A stretch of DNA of 40,961 bases, from the NCBI GenBank assembly GCA_026932425.1, contig JAIXKN010000057.1, positions 1 to 40,961 on the forward strand, given 5' to 3'. Origin of the DNA: Burkholderiales bacterium (GTDB taxonomy: Bacteria > Pseudomonadota > Gammaproteobacteria > Burkholderiales > Burkholderiaceae_C). A program made the position numbers and the translations under genes. The notes below the pieces were generated by a model, which searched no databases, was not told the origin of the DNA, and worked only from the letters and a program-made list of their open reading frames with translations. This document shows, piece by piece, positions 17,178 through 24,802 of the stretch (within the stretch, counting starts at the first letter, position 1; each line of letters starts with the position of its first letter).

Positions 17178-18272
17178 ATGAGCCTCAAGTGCGGCATCGT
17201 CGGCCTGCCCAATGTCGGCAAGTCCACCCTCTTCAACGCCCTGACCAAGGCCGGCATCGCCGCCGAGAACTATCCCTTCTGCACGATCGAGCCCAACGTC
17301 GGCGTCGTCGAGCTGCCCGATCCGCGCCTGCAGCAGCTCGCGGCGATCGTCAAGCCCGAGCGCATCGTCCCGGCGATCGTCGAATTCGTCGACATCGCGG
17401 GGCTGGTGGCCGGCGCGAGCAAGGGCGAGGGCCTGGGCAACCAGTTCCTGAGCCACATCCGCGAGACCGACGCCATCGTCAACGTCGTGCGCTGCTTCGA
17501 GGACGACAACGTCGTGCACGTCGCCGGCCGCGTCGACCCGGTGGCCGACATCGAGGTCATCCAGACCGAGCTCTGCCTGGCGGACCTGGCCACCGTCGAG
17601 AAGAGCCTGGCGCGCTACACCAAGGTGGCCAAGGCCGGCGGCGACAAGGAGGCGCAGCGCCTCGTCGACGTGCTGCAGAAGTGCGAGGCGGCGCTCAACG
17701 AGGCGCGGCCCGTGCGCTCGATCGATTTCAGCAAGGAAGAGCTGGCGGTGCTCAGGCCCCTGTGCCTGATCACCGCCAAGCCGGCGATGTTCGTCGCCAA
17801 CGTCAGCGAGGACGGGTTCGAGAACAACCCGCTGCTCGACCGCCTGCAGGCCTACGCCGCCGCGCAGAACGCGCCCGTGGTCGCGATCTGCGCCAAGACC
17901 GAGGCGGAGCTGGCCGACCTCTCCGAAGAGGACCGGGCGCTGTTCCTGGCCGAGATGGGGCAGGAGGAGCCGGGCCTCGCCCGCCTGATCCGCGCCGCGT
18001 TCAAGCTGCTGGGCCTGCAGACCTACTTCACCGCCGGCGTCAAGGAAGTGCGCGCCTGGACGATCCACGCCGGCGATACCGCGCCGCAGGCCGCGGGCGT
18101 GATCCACACCGACTTCGAGCGCGGCTTCATCCGCGCGCAGACGATCGCCTTCGAGGATTTCATCGCGCACGGCGGCGAGCAGGGCGCCAAGGACGCCGGC
18201 CGCATGCGCGCCGAGGGCAAGGACTACGTCGTCAAGGACGGCGACGTGATGAACTTCCTCTTCAACGTCTGA
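17178..18272 (+). CDS. ychF: Redox-regulated ribosome-associated ATPase YchF (OLA1 family)
   Basis: Obg-related P-loop protein of 364 residues that prefers ATP to GTP and binds ribosomes; in E. coli it affects the oxidative stress response. The P-loop GLPNVGKST is at 9-17, with the G2 region [13 protein letters not shown], the G3 motif [19 protein letters not shown] and a coiled helical insertion in the middle. The NKxD position is replaced by the family's usual variant (FVANVSED). The C-terminal TGS domain ends [12 protein letters not shown], the standard end of the protein. The length is normal. The next gene starts 2 bases after its stop, so the two are co-transcribed. In many proteobacteria ychF instead follows pth. 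Confidence 0.97.
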   Translation: MSLKCGIVGLPNVGKSTLFNALTKAGIAAENYPFCTIEPNVGVVELPDPRLQQLAAIVKPERIVPAIVEFVDIAGLVAGASKGEGLGNQFLSHIRETDAIVNVVRCFEDDNVVHVAGRVDPVADIEVIQTELCLADLATVEKSLARYTKVAKAGGDKEAQRLVDVLQKCEAALNEARPVRSIDFSKEELAVLRPLCLITAKPAMFVANVSEDGFENNPLLDRLQAYAAAQNAPVVAICAKTEAELADLSEEDRALFLAEMGQEEPGLARLIRAAFKLLGLQTYFTAGVKEVRAWTIHAGDTAPQAAGVIHTDFERGFIRAQTIAFEDFIAHGGEQGAKDAGRMRAEGKDYVVKDGDVMNFLFNV

Positions 18273-18274
18273 CG

Positions 18275-19351
18275 ATGAAGCCAACGCACCGCATCGCCGC
18301 GATCCCCGGCGACGGCATCGGCAAGGAGGTGATGCCCGAAGGGCTGCGCGTGCTCGAGGCCGCGGCCGAACGCTTCGGCATCGCGATCGAGGTCACGCCG
18401 ATCGAGTGGGCGAGCTGCGACTGGTATGCGAAGACCGGGCAGATGATGCCCGACGGCTGGAAGGCGCAGCTGCAAGGCATGGATGCGCTGCTCTTCGGCG
18501 CGGTCGGCTGGCCGGCGAGCGTTCCGGATCACATCTCGCTCTGGGGCAGCCTGCTGAAGTTTCGGCGCGAGTTCGACCAGTACGTGAACCTGCGCCCGGC
18601 GCGGCTGTTCGACGGCGTGCCCTGCCCGCTGGCGGGCCTGAAGGCCGGCGACATCGACATGCTGATCGTGCGCGAGAACACCGAGGGCGAGTACAGCTCG
18701 GTCGGCGGCGTGATGTTCGCCGGCACCGAGCGCGAGTTCGTGCTGCAGGAATCGGTCTTCACCCGCGCGGGAAGTGAGCGCCTGCTCGACTTCGCGTTCA
18801 AACTGGCCGGCAGGCGGTCACGCCGGCATGTGACGGTGGCGACCAAGAGCAACGGCATCGCGATCAGCATGCCCTGGTGGGACGAGCGCGCCGCCGAGGC
18901 CGCCGCGCGCCACCCGGACGTGAGCTGGGACAAGCAGCACATCGACATCCTCGCGGCACGCTTCGTGCTGCAGCCGCAGCGCTTCGACGTGGTCGCGGCG
19001 ACCAACCTCTTCGGCGACATCCTCTCGGACCTGGGCCCCGCCTGCACCGGCACCATCGGCATCGCGCCGAGCGCGAACCTGAACCCCGAGCGCCGCTTTC
19101 CCAGCCTCTTCGAGCCGGTGCACGGCTCCGCGCCGGACATCTACGGCCGCAACATCGCGAACCCCGTGGCGATGGTCTGGAGCGCGGCGATGATGCTCGA
19201 CTTCCTCGGCCACCGCGACGCGCACGACGCGATCCTGCGCGCGATCGAGATCGTGCTGCGCGAGGGCCCGCGCACGCCGGACCTCGGCGGCAGCGCCGAC
19301 ACAACGACGCTCGGTCAGGCGCTGGCCGCACATGTGCGCTCGGGCTGCTGA
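18275..19351 (+). CDS. Tartrate dehydrogenase / D-malate dehydrogenase (TtuC/DmlA, isocitrate/isopropylmalate family)
   Basis: NAD-dependent beta-decarboxylating dehydrogenase of 358 residues. IAAIPGDGIGKEV opens the protein. The substrate-specificity segment is DHISLWGSLLKFRREFDQYVNLRP. RENTEGEYSSVGG is the pattern of tartrate/D-malate enzymes rather than LeuB. The metal-binding DILAARFVLQPQRFDVVAATNLFGDILSD and the NAD-site FEPVHGSAPDI complete the active site. It would convert D-malate to pyruvate or tartrate to oxaloglycolate/glycerate. Members of this family often act on several of these substrates, so I do not give a symbol. It lies 2 bases after ychF; a functional link is not obvious, and no regulator or transporter of dicarboxylates is adjacent. 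Confidence 0.9.
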   Translation: MKPTHRIAAIPGDGIGKEVMPEGLRVLEAAAERFGIAIEVTPIEWASCDWYAKTGQMMPDGWKAQLQGMDALLFGAVGWPASVPDHISLWGSLLKFRREFDQYVNLRPARLFDGVPCPLAGLKAGDIDMLIVRENTEGEYSSVGGVMFAGTEREFVLQESVFTRAGSERLLDFAFKLAGRRSRRHVTVATKSNGIAISMPWWDERAAEAAARHPDVSWDKQHIDILAARFVLQPQRFDVVAATNLFGDILSDLGPACTGTIGIAPSANLNPERRFPSLFEPVHGSAPDIYGRNIANPVAMVWSAAMMLDFLGHRDAHDAILRAIEIVLREGPRTPDLGGSADTTTLGQALAAHVRSGC

Positions 19352-19411
19352 GGCCAGAATCAGATGTAAGTACACACTGATACCGTTAGAGGCCTTCACC
19401 GAGTTCATTTC

Positions 19412-19438
19412 TTAGCACTCGATGCGGGAGAGTGCTAA
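19412..19438. promoter_or_regulatory. CIRCE operator (HrcA binding site) upstream of rpoH
   Basis: Perfect CIRCE element: TTAGCACTC, nine-base spacer GATGCGGGA, GAGTGCTAA. Both arms are complete 9-base inverted repeats identical to the consensus bound by the heat-shock repressor HrcA. It ends 41 bases before the rpoH ATG and overlaps the likely promoter, so HrcA should block transcription of rpoH when not titrated by misfolded protein and GroEL. Confidence 0.93.
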
Positions 19439-19441
19439 TAT
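19412..19441 (+). promoter_or_regulatory. Likely sigma-70 promoter of rpoH, extended -10
   Basis: TAATAT at 19436-19441 is preceded by TG at 19433-19434 (extended -10 form). TTAGCA at 19412-19417, 18 bases upstream, is a 4/6 match to the -35 box. Both boxes lie in the CIRCE arms, the usual layout for an HrcA-repressed promoter. No sigma-32 type -35/-10 pair was seen in this 128-base gap. The assignment is by eye. Confidence 0.6.
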
Positions 19442-19479
19442 TCTTGGAACTTCGGCTCTGCCTCTTGATCTCAAGCGAC

Positions 19480-20409
19480 ATGAACCACACATCATCGACT
19501 GCCCTGACCCTTCGCGACCCGTGGGCGCTGGTGCCTTCGCTCGGCAACTTGGACGCCTACATCTCGGCTGTCAACCGGTTGCCGATGCTCAGCCAGAACG
19601 AGGAGACGGACCTTGCGCGCCGCCTGCAGAAGCACGGCGACATCGAGGCCGCCGGCCGGCTCGTGCTCTCGCACCTGCGCTTGGTGGTGTCGATCTCGCG
19701 CCAGTACCTGGGCTACGGCCTGCCGCACGGCGACCTGATCCAGGAAGGCAACGTCGGCCTGATGAAGGCCGTCAAGCGCTTCGACCCCGACCAGGGCGTG
19801 CGCCTGGTGAGCTACGCGCTGCACTGGATCAAGGCCGAGATCCACGAATACATCCTGAAGAACTGGCGCATGGTCAAGGTCGCGACGACCAAGGCCCAGC
19901 GCAAGCTCTTCTTCAACCTGCGCTCGATGAAGCAGGGCTTCAAGGGCGAAGGCGTGGACGGCCAGACCCACCGCAGCACGCTGACCGCCGCCGAGATCGA
20001 GGCGGTGGCCGCCGAGTTGAAGGTCAAGCCCGCCGAGGTCATCGAGATGGAAACCCGGCTGGCCGGCGGCGACGTCGCGCTCGAGCCGCAGGTCGGTGAC
20101 GACGGCGAGGAGAGCTTCGCGCCGATCGCCTACCTCGCCGACGAGACGCACGAGCCCACGCGCGCACTCGAATCGCGCCAGCGCGACTGGCTCGCCAGCG
20201 ACGGCATCGGCCAGGCGCTGCAGGCGCTGGACGCGCGCAGCCGTCGCATCGTCGAGGAGCGCTGGCTCAAGGTCAACGACGACGGCAGCGGCGGCATGAC
20301 GCTGCACGAGCTGGCCGCCGAATACGGCGTCTCGGCCGAGCGCATCCGCCAGATCGAGGTCGCGGCGATGAAGAAGATGCGCAAGGCGCTGGAGGCGGCC
20401 ACGGCCTGA
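19480..20409 (+). CDS. rpoH: RNA polymerase heat-shock sigma factor RpoH (sigma-32)
   Basis: Directs RNA polymerase to heat-shock promoters of chaperone and protease genes. The length is 309 residues, slightly longer than the 284 of E. coli. Region 1.2 begins YISAVNRLPMLSQNEE (28-43). Region 2 has HLRLVVSISRQYLGYGLP and DLIQEGNVGLMKAVKRFD (65-102) and SYALHWIKAEIHEYILKNW for 2.3-2.4. The diagnostic RpoH box QRKLFFNLR is at 140-148. Region 4.2 ends in the helix-turn-helix TLHELAAEYGVSAERIRQIE near 277-296. ATG at 19480 was preferred over an in-frame GTG at 19432, which lies inside the CIRCE arm and would add 16 hydrophobic residues. It is monocistronic, with its own operator and terminator. 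Confidence 0.97.
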   Translation: MNHTSSTALTLRDPWALVPSLGNLDAYISAVNRLPMLSQNEETDLARRLQKHGDIEAAGRLVLSHLRLVVSISRQYLGYGLPHGDLIQEGNVGLMKAVKRFDPDQGVRLVSYALHWIKAEIHEYILKNWRMVKVATTKAQRKLFFNLRSMKQGFKGEGVDGQTHRSTLTAAEIEAVAAELKVKPAEVIEMETRLAGGDVALEPQVGDDGEESFAPIAYLADETHEPTRALESRQRDWLASDGIGQALQALDARSRRIVEERWLKVNDDGSGGMTLHELAAEYGVSAERIRQIEVAAMKKMRKALEAATA

Positions 20410-20447
20410 GCCTGCAGCGCGCCGGTCAGCCCAGCGCCGAAAACCCG

Positions 20448-20474
20448 AACGGCCCGCTTCGTGCGGGCCGTTTT
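20448..20474 (+). terminator. Intrinsic terminator of rpoH
   Basis: AACGGCCCGC and GCGGGCCGTT form a 10-bp perfect stem around a 5-base TTCGT loop, followed by a short T run (TTTT including the last stem pairs). It lies 38 bases after the rpoH stop. A flanking AAAA on the left could let it act weakly in the other direction. Confidence 0.85.
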
Positions 20475-20490
20475 CATGGTCAGACTCTCG

Positions 20491-20516
20491 AGCAAATGTG
20501 GCTCTGCCACTTTGCT
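20491..20516. repeat. Imperfect inverted repeat between rpoH and sco
   Basis: AGCAAA-T-GTGGC, loop TCT, GCCAC-TTTGCT: an 11-bp stem with one bulged T. It sits between the rpoH terminator and the sco 3' hairpin. It resembles short dispersed intergenic hairpins of related genera, but no second copy was noticed in this window. Confidence 0.5.
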
Positions 20517-20533
20517 TGACCCCCACGGGGGGC

Positions 20534-20554
20534 GGGCCGGGCGCAGCCCGGCCC
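20534..20554 (-). terminator. GC-rich hairpin downstream of sco
   Basis: GGGCCGGGC and GCCCGGCCC form a 9-bp perfect stem with a 3-base GCA loop, 11 bases beyond the sco stop. It is flanked by runs of C and G that could lengthen the stem. No U-tract follows, so it may be a 3' end stabiliser or a factor-assisted terminator of the ctaB-sco transcript. Confidence 0.5.
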
Positions 20555-20565
20555 TGGGGGCGCTT

Positions 20566-21177
20566 TCAGGCGGCAGGTTCGGCGAGCAGGATCTTCAGGT
20601 CCGCCGCGAGCTTGTCGGCGCCGATCGCGTAGCGCTCGAAGAGGCGGATCCGCCCCTGCGCGTCGAGCACGTAGGAGCCGGCCGTGTGGTCGATCGTGTA
20701 GCTGCTCTCGGTCTTGCCCGGAACCTTGCTGTAGAAGATCTTGAACTCCTTGGCCGCGGCGCGCGTCTCCTCGTCGCTGCCGCGCAGGCCGATGAAGTCG
20801 GCGCCGAAGTTCCCGACGTAGGCCTTGAGCACCTCGGGCGTGTCGCGCTCGGGGTCCAGGCTGACGAACACCCCCTGCACCCGCTCGGCGTCCTTGCCCA
20901 GCAGCGCGCGCGCCTCGGCGAGCTCGGCCAGCGTCGTCGGGCAGACGTCCGGGCACTGCGTGTAGCCGAAGAAGATCACGGTGACCTTGCCCTTGAAGTC
21001 GGCGAGCGTGCGCGGCTTGCCATCGGCATCGTGCAGCGCCAGTTCCTGCCCGAAGTCGGCCCCGGTGATGTCGACGCCCTGGAACTGCGGCTTGCCGCCG
21101 CCGAAGCGGTCGCAGGCCGCAAGCAGGCCTGCAGCGGCGAGGGTCGAGAGGATCAGGCGACGAGTCGGTGCAACCAT
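20566..21177 (-). CDS. SCO family copper chaperone / thiol-disulfide protein for cytochrome oxidase CuA assembly
   Basis: Membrane-tethered periplasmic protein of 203 residues that delivers copper to, or keeps reduced, the CuA cysteines of subunit II. A lipoprotein signal ends at Cys22 (LLAAC). The thioredoxin-like domain has [12 protein letters not shown], with copper ligands Cys75 and Cys79, and the third ligand His164 in [13 protein letters not shown]. All three are present, so it should be functional. The start ATG ([10 protein letters not shown]) lies within the 3' end of ctaB, giving a 25-base overlap and probable translational coupling. It is the last gene of the cta cluster. Confidence 0.95.
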   Translation of the reverse strand: MVAPTRRLILSTLAAAGLLAACDRFGGGKPQFQGVDITGADFGQELALHDADGKPRTLADFKGKVTVIFFGYTQCPDVCPTTLAELAEARALLGKDAERVQGVFVSLDPERDTPEVLKAYVGNFGADFIGLRGSDEETRAAAKEFKIFYSKVPGKTESSYTIDHTAGSYVLDAQGRIRLFERYAIGADKLAADLKILLAEPAA

Positions 21178-22070
21178 GGCTCGAGGTAGTGGTCCAGCAG
21201 CAGCGCCGCGAAGAGCAGCGACAAGTGCCAGACGGAAAAACGGAAGGTCTGTCGCGCCAGCGCATCGCTGTAGTCGCGCCAGAGGCGGTAGGCGTACTGG
21301 ATGAAGCGCAGGCTCAGCAGCGTCGCGGCGACGAAGTAGATCCAGCCGCTCTGCCGGTAGACGAAGGGGAGCAGCGCGGCGGCGAAGAGCAGCACCGTGT
21401 AGAGCAGCACCTGCAGCCGCGTGAACTCCGAGCCGTGCGTGACCGGCAGCATCGGCAGGCCCGCCTTGCGATAGTCCTCGGTGCGGTAGAGCGCCAGCGC
21501 CCAGAAGTGCGGCGGCGTCCACAGGAAGATGATCAGGAAGAGCATCAGCGCCTTCGCGCCGACCTCGCCGGTCATCGCCGCCCAGCCCAGCACCGGCGGC
21601 ATCGCCCCCGAAGCGCCGCCGATCACGATGTTCTGCGGCGTCAGCGGCTTGAGCACGACCGTATAGATGATCGCGTAGCCGACGAAGGTCGCGAAGGTCA
21701 GCACCATCGTCAGCGGATTGGCCCAGAACCACAGGATCGCGCTGCCCGCCACGCACAGCAGCACCGAGAAGACGAGCGCCTGCTGCGGGCTGAGCTGCCC
21801 CTTCGCGGTCGGCCGCCACGCGGTGCGCTGCATGCGCGCGTCGATGTGCTGCTCGACCAGGCAATTGAACGCCGCCGCTGCCGCGGCCACCAGCCAGATG
21901 CCGATCGTCGCCGGCACGACGATCCGGAGATCCGGCAGACCGGGCTCGGCCAGCAGCATGCCGATGACGGCACAGAACACGATCAGCTGCACGACGCGCG
22001 GCTTGGTCAGCGCGTAGTACTGGCTCCAGCGCGAACTCACGCCGCTGGCGGTGACGAGGGTCGTGCTCAT
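21153..22070 (-). CDS. ctaB: Protoheme IX farnesyltransferase (heme O synthase)
   Basis: UbiA-family inner-membrane prenyltransferase of 305 residues that converts heme b to heme o for terminal oxidases. The N-terminus [20 protein letters not shown] is typical. The first Asp motif is in [20 protein letters not shown] (about 69-88), and the second conserved loop is [18 protein letters not shown] (about 196-213). Eight or nine hydrophobic segments follow the family layout. It is followed with overlap by sco. Upstream, only 63 bases separate it from the thioredoxin-like assembly gene; the heme A synthase gene often found here is missing. Called ctaB rather than cyoE because it sits in the aa3 oxidase cluster. 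Confidence 0.96.
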   Translation of the reverse strand: MSTTLVTASGVSSRWSQYYALTKPRVVQLIVFCAVIGMLLAEPGLPDLRIVVPATIGIWLVAAAAAAFNCLVEQHIDARMQRTAWRPTAKGQLSPQQALVFSVLLCVAGSAILWFWANPLTMVLTFATFVGYAIIYTVVLKPLTPQNIVIGGASGAMPPVLGWAAMTGEVGAKALMLFLIIFLWTPPHFWALALYRTEDYRKAGLPMLPVTHGSEFTRLQVLLYTVLLFAAALLPFVYRQSGWIYFVAATLLSLRFIQYAYRLWRDYSDALARQTFRFSVWHLSLLFAALLLDHYLEPWLHRLVA

Positions 22071-22133
22071 GCGCGTCCGGGCGCTCGAATCCGGGTCCAG
22101 GGAATTCGACGTTCTTGTCTGTGCATGACTACT

Positions 22134-22847
22134 TCAGCGCCCGGCCCGGTCCCAGGAGGCCGAGGCGCGCAGCAGCCGGTCGATGTCCCGCTTGACCTTC
22201 GAAGGATCGAACTCGACCGGGAAGCGCATCATCCACTCGCCCATCGGGTCGACGAGGTAGAGATGGTCCTGCAGCGCGTGCCCGGCCTCGGGCTCGAGCC
22301 ACTGCGCGAGCCCGGACTGCGGGACGCGCAGCACCGTCACCGGCGGTTCCGCGTTCAGCGCCTGTTGCAGCGCCGTCTTGAGCACGCCGTCGTCGGTGAG
22401 CAGCCAGACCTTGTCCAGGCGGTCGCGCTCACGCCCGAGCATCTCGCGCAGCTGCCGCTGGGCGTAAAGGCGCTGCTCGCAGGCACCATCGCAATCCGAG
22501 CTGCCGACGGCCACGAGAAGCCACTGCCCCCGCAGCGAACGCAGTGGCACCGTCTTGCCGTTCAGCGTCGTGGCGCCGAGCTCCGGCAGGCTGCGCGTGG
22601 GTTGGATCAGCGTGCCGTAGTTCGTCCGCCCTTCGGGCCGGATGACGTAGTACGCGAGGTACGAGGCAATCACCGGCAGCGCGTAGATGAGCAGCAGCAG
22701 GACGAGCTTGAGGCGCCCGCGTCGCATGCGCGCCCGGGCCGCCGCGTCGCCCGGCCCGGGTGCGTCGGGCGCACCGGGCGCGCACGGCAGCCGCGCGTCA
22801 GCGGGCGGCACGGCGGCGTCGGGGTTGGATGATTCGAAACCAGGCAT
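22134..22847 (-). CDS. Thioredoxin-fold membrane protein of the cytochrome oxidase cluster (SCO1/SenC-like, hypothetical assembly factor)
   Basis: A 237-residue protein with a Pro/Ala-rich, disordered N-terminus (about 1-40), one transmembrane segment (LKLVLLLLIYALPVIASYLAYY, about 46-67) and a periplasmic thioredoxin-like domain. The domain has LRGQWLLVAVGSSDCDGACEQRLY, whose C-x3-C (Cys-Asp-Gly-Ala-Cys) occupies the position of the SCO copper site. Similar proteins follow SURF1 in Burkholderiales oxidase clusters; their precise function is unknown. The start at 22847 overlaps SURF1 by 50 bases. An ATG at 22727, just before the membrane segment, is an alternative that would remove the overlap. 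Neither has a good Shine-Dalgarno sequence. Confidence 0.85.
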   Translation of the reverse strand: MPGFESSNPDAAVPPADARLPCAPGAPDAPGPGDAAARARMRRGRLKLVLLLLIYALPVIASYLAYYVIRPEGRTNYGTLIQPTRSLPELGATTLNGKTVPLRSLRGQWLLVAVGSSDCDGACEQRLYAQRQLREMLGRERDRLDKVWLLTDDGVLKTALQQALNAEPPVTVLRVPQSGLAQWLEPEAGHALQDHLYLVDPMGEWMMRFPVEFDPSKVKRDIDRLLRASASWDRAGR

Positions 22848-23511
22848 ACAGACCGATCACGAGAGCGCACAGGCCGAACCACTGCAGCGCGTAGCCGTAG
22901 TTGCGATGCACGTCGGACGTGGGTGCGGGCCACTGGCGCAGGAGGCCATCGTCGCTCCCCGAATCCTGCACGATCACCAGCGGCAGCAGTCGGCGGCGCG
23001 TCTCGCGTGCCCGCGCCGCCGGATCGACATTCTGCCGGATGACCCCCGAGGCCGCCGACCCGAGCTCGTACATCCGCGAGGGCTCGGGGGCAATGCGGCC
23101 CTCGACGTGCACCCGCCCGCCCTCGGTCCGATAGCTCGCGATCCGCTTCCGATCGCGGGCGTCGCGCGGCAGCCAGCCGCGCTGCACGAGCACCGCACGG
23201 CCGTCGTCGAGCAGCAGCGGCGTCAGCACGAAGAAGCCGGCACGGCCGTTCATCGAGCGGTTGTCCAGGTAGAGCGTCTCCTGCGGCGCCCACACGCCCT
23301 CGACACTCGCACGCCGCTGCCACAGCGCCTCATCCGCCTGCTGCGACAGCGGGAGTCCGGCGAGCGTCACCGGCGGCAACTGCGCACGCGCCTGCTGCTG
23401 CGCTTGCAGCGCGAGCTTCTGCCCGGCGCGCTCGAGCTGCCAGAAGCCCAGCCGCGCCGTGACGGCCGCAAGCAGCAGGGTCACCAGCAGCAGCCACGCG
23501 CCGCGGGTCAT
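22798..23511 (-). CDS. SURF1 family cytochrome c oxidase assembly protein
   Basis: A 237-residue membrane protein of the SURF1/Shy1 family, which helps insert heme a into subunit I. Two transmembrane segments bracket a periplasmic domain: residues about 5-22 (WLLLVTLLLAAVTARLGFWQ, with the family's GxWQ) and about 212-230 (WFGLCALVIGLYAWF). Conserved internal patterns are LYLDNRSMNGRAGFFVLTPL, VLVQRGWLPRD and HRNYGYALQWF, the usual C-terminal signature. The start ATG is the first codon of the hydrophobic segment. It is divergent from the DUF2909 gene (48 bases between starts) and overlaps the downstream assembly gene by 50 bases. Confidence 0.95.
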   Translation of the reverse strand: MTRGAWLLLVTLLLAAVTARLGFWQLERAGQKLALQAQQQARAQLPPVTLAGLPLSQQADEALWQRRASVEGVWAPQETLYLDNRSMNGRAGFFVLTPLLLDDGRAVLVQRGWLPRDARDRKRIASYRTEGGRVHVEGRIAPEPSRMYELGSAASGVIRQNVDPAARARETRRRLLPLVIVQDSGSDDGLLRQWPAPTSDVHRNYGYALQWFGLCALVIGLYAWFRIIQPRRRRAAR

Positions 23512-23559
23512 CGTGGCCCGCAGCCCACGGTCAGGATCGCGTTGCAGTACGCTTGTTGG

Positions 23560-23781
23560 ATGAAGATCGTCATCGTGCTGATGCTGTGCCTCGTCATCGC
23601 CGCACTCGCCAGCGCGGGCGTCTTCATGCTGCGCAAGAGCGGCGACGACTCGGGCGCCGACCGGAAGATGGCGCGTGCACTGGCCGTGCGCGTCGCGCTG
23701 TCGGTGGCGATCTTTCTTCTCGTGCTGCTGAGTTGGGCGATGGGCTGGCTGCGCCCCACGGGCCTGCCCACCGGGGGTTGA
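23560..23781 (+). CDS. Twin transmembrane protein, DUF2909 family
   Basis: A 73-residue protein with two membrane segments, MKIVIVLMLCLVIAALASAG (1-20) and VRVALSVAIFLLVLLSWAMG (about 43-62). They are joined by a short charged loop containing LRKSGDDSGADRKMARALAVR, of which the DRKMARAL part is the family signature. Such twin-TM proteins are found next to ctaE and SURF1 in Burkholderiales; the function is unknown, probably oxidase assembly or stability. It is the only gene in the cluster on the plus strand, divergent from SURF1 and convergent with ctaE. Small size and good conservation of the pattern support it as real. Confidence 0.88.
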   Translation: MKIVIVLMLCLVIAALASAGVFMLRKSGDDSGADRKMARALAVRVALSVAIFLLVLLSWAMGWLRPTGLPTGG

Positions 23782-23783
23782 AG

Positions 23784-23813
23784 CGCCCGCGCCGCCTCAT
23801 GGCGGCGCGGGCG
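23784..23813. terminator. Long GC hairpin between the convergent DUF2909 and ctaE genes
   Basis: A perfect 13-bp stem, CGCCCGCGCCGCC with its complement, closes a 4-base TCAT loop. It begins 3 bases after the DUF2909 stop and ends 34 bases before the ctaE stop. No T-tract lies on either side, but its stability and position between convergent ends suggest a shared 3' boundary. Confidence 0.6.
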
Positions 23814-23847
23814 GCGATGGCGGCAAGGCCGCGAATTCGGAGCGCGC

Positions 23848-24732
23848 TCAGAGCCAGTACACGAGCAGGTACAGGCCCAGCCAGACGACGTCGACGAAGT
23901 GCCAGTACCAGGCCGCGCCCTCGAAGCCGAAGTGGCGTTGGGGCGTGAAGTGCCCCTTCATCAGGCGCAAGGTGATGAAGAACAGCATCAGCATGCCCAC
24001 GAAGACGTGAAAGCCGTGGAAGCCCGTGAGCATGAAGAAGGTCGAACCGTAGATGCCGGAGCTGAGCTTGAGGTTGAGGTCGCTGTAGGCGTGGATGTAC
24101 TCGTAAGCCTGCACGCCGAGGAAGGTCGCACCCAGGATCACGGTGATCCACATCCAGAAGATGGTCGTGCCGCGCCGGTTGTCGATCAGCGCGTGGTGCG
24201 CGATCGTCAGCGTCACACCCGAGGTCAGCAGCAGCGCGGTGTTGATCGTCGGCAACCAGAACGGGCCCACCGTGGCGAAGGGTTCGACCGTGTTCGTCGG
24301 CGAGGCGGTGACGCCGCCGCCGGCGCTTGGCCAGATGGCCTTGAAGTCGGGCCAGAGGAGCTGGTGGTCGATGTCGCCGAGCATCGGCACGGTGTGCACG
24401 CGCGCGAAGTACAGTGCGCCGAAGAAGGACGCGAAGAACATCACCTCGGAGAAGATGAACCAGCTCATGCTCCAGCGAAACGAGGTGTCGATGCGCTTGG
24501 AGTAGAGGCCGCTCTCGCTCTCGTGGATCGCTTCCTTGAACCACTGGAAGAGCACGACGAGCCAGGTCACCAGCCCGACGAAGAAGAGCCAGCGGCCCCA
24601 GCCGTAGTCGTTGAACCAGGCGCTGGTGCCGATGATGATCAGCAGCATGCCGAACGCCACCTGCACCGGATAGCGCGACGCGGAAGGGACGAAGTAGTAG
24701 GGCGTGCTGCCCGTTGTCGTTGCCGCTGACAT
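23848..24732 (-). CDS. ctaE: Cytochrome c oxidase subunit III
   Basis: Integral membrane subunit of the aa3-type oxidase, 294 residues, without redox centres but needed for stability and proton uptake. Seven hydrophobic segments are visible. Family landmarks are WFKEAIHESESGLYSKRIDTSFRWSM, FIFSEVMFFASFFGALYFAR with the conserved Glu, TGFHGFHVFVG and the end AAWYWHFVDVVWLGLYLLVYW. These segments are given only by their key residues E, H and W. The ATG has GGAGAACC upstream at good spacing. It lies 70 bases after the DUF2970 gene on the same strand and ends the main cta run. Confidence 0.97.
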   Translation of the reverse strand: MSAATTTGSTPYYFVPSASRYPVQVAFGMLLIIIGTSAWFNDYGWGRWLFFVGLVTWLVVLFQWFKEAIHESESGLYSKRIDTSFRWSMSWFIFSEVMFFASFFGALYFARVHTVPMLGDIDHQLLWPDFKAIWPSAGGGVTASPTNTVEPFATVGPFWLPTINTALLLTSGVTLTIAHHALIDNRRGTTIFWMWITVILGATFLGVQAYEYIHAYSDLNLKLSSGIYGSTFFMLTGFHGFHVFVGMLMLFFITLRLMKGHFTPQRHFGFEGAAWYWHFVDVVWLGLYLLVYWL

Positions 24733-24802
24733 CGGAAGGGTTCTCCTGCTCAGGTTCCGTTCGTTGCTCTTCGGTTCAGGATCTCGTCGCGGGCCGTGCA
24801 CC

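Noticed and set aside
16980-18284. Minus-strand frame of over 430 codons opposite ychF
   Set aside because: The composition is typical of the complement of a GC-rich gene, and ychF on the plus strand is unambiguous.
22071-22133. A degraded ctaA remnant before ctaB
   Set aside because: Sixty-three bases are too few, and the translation in all frames shows no CtaA motif.
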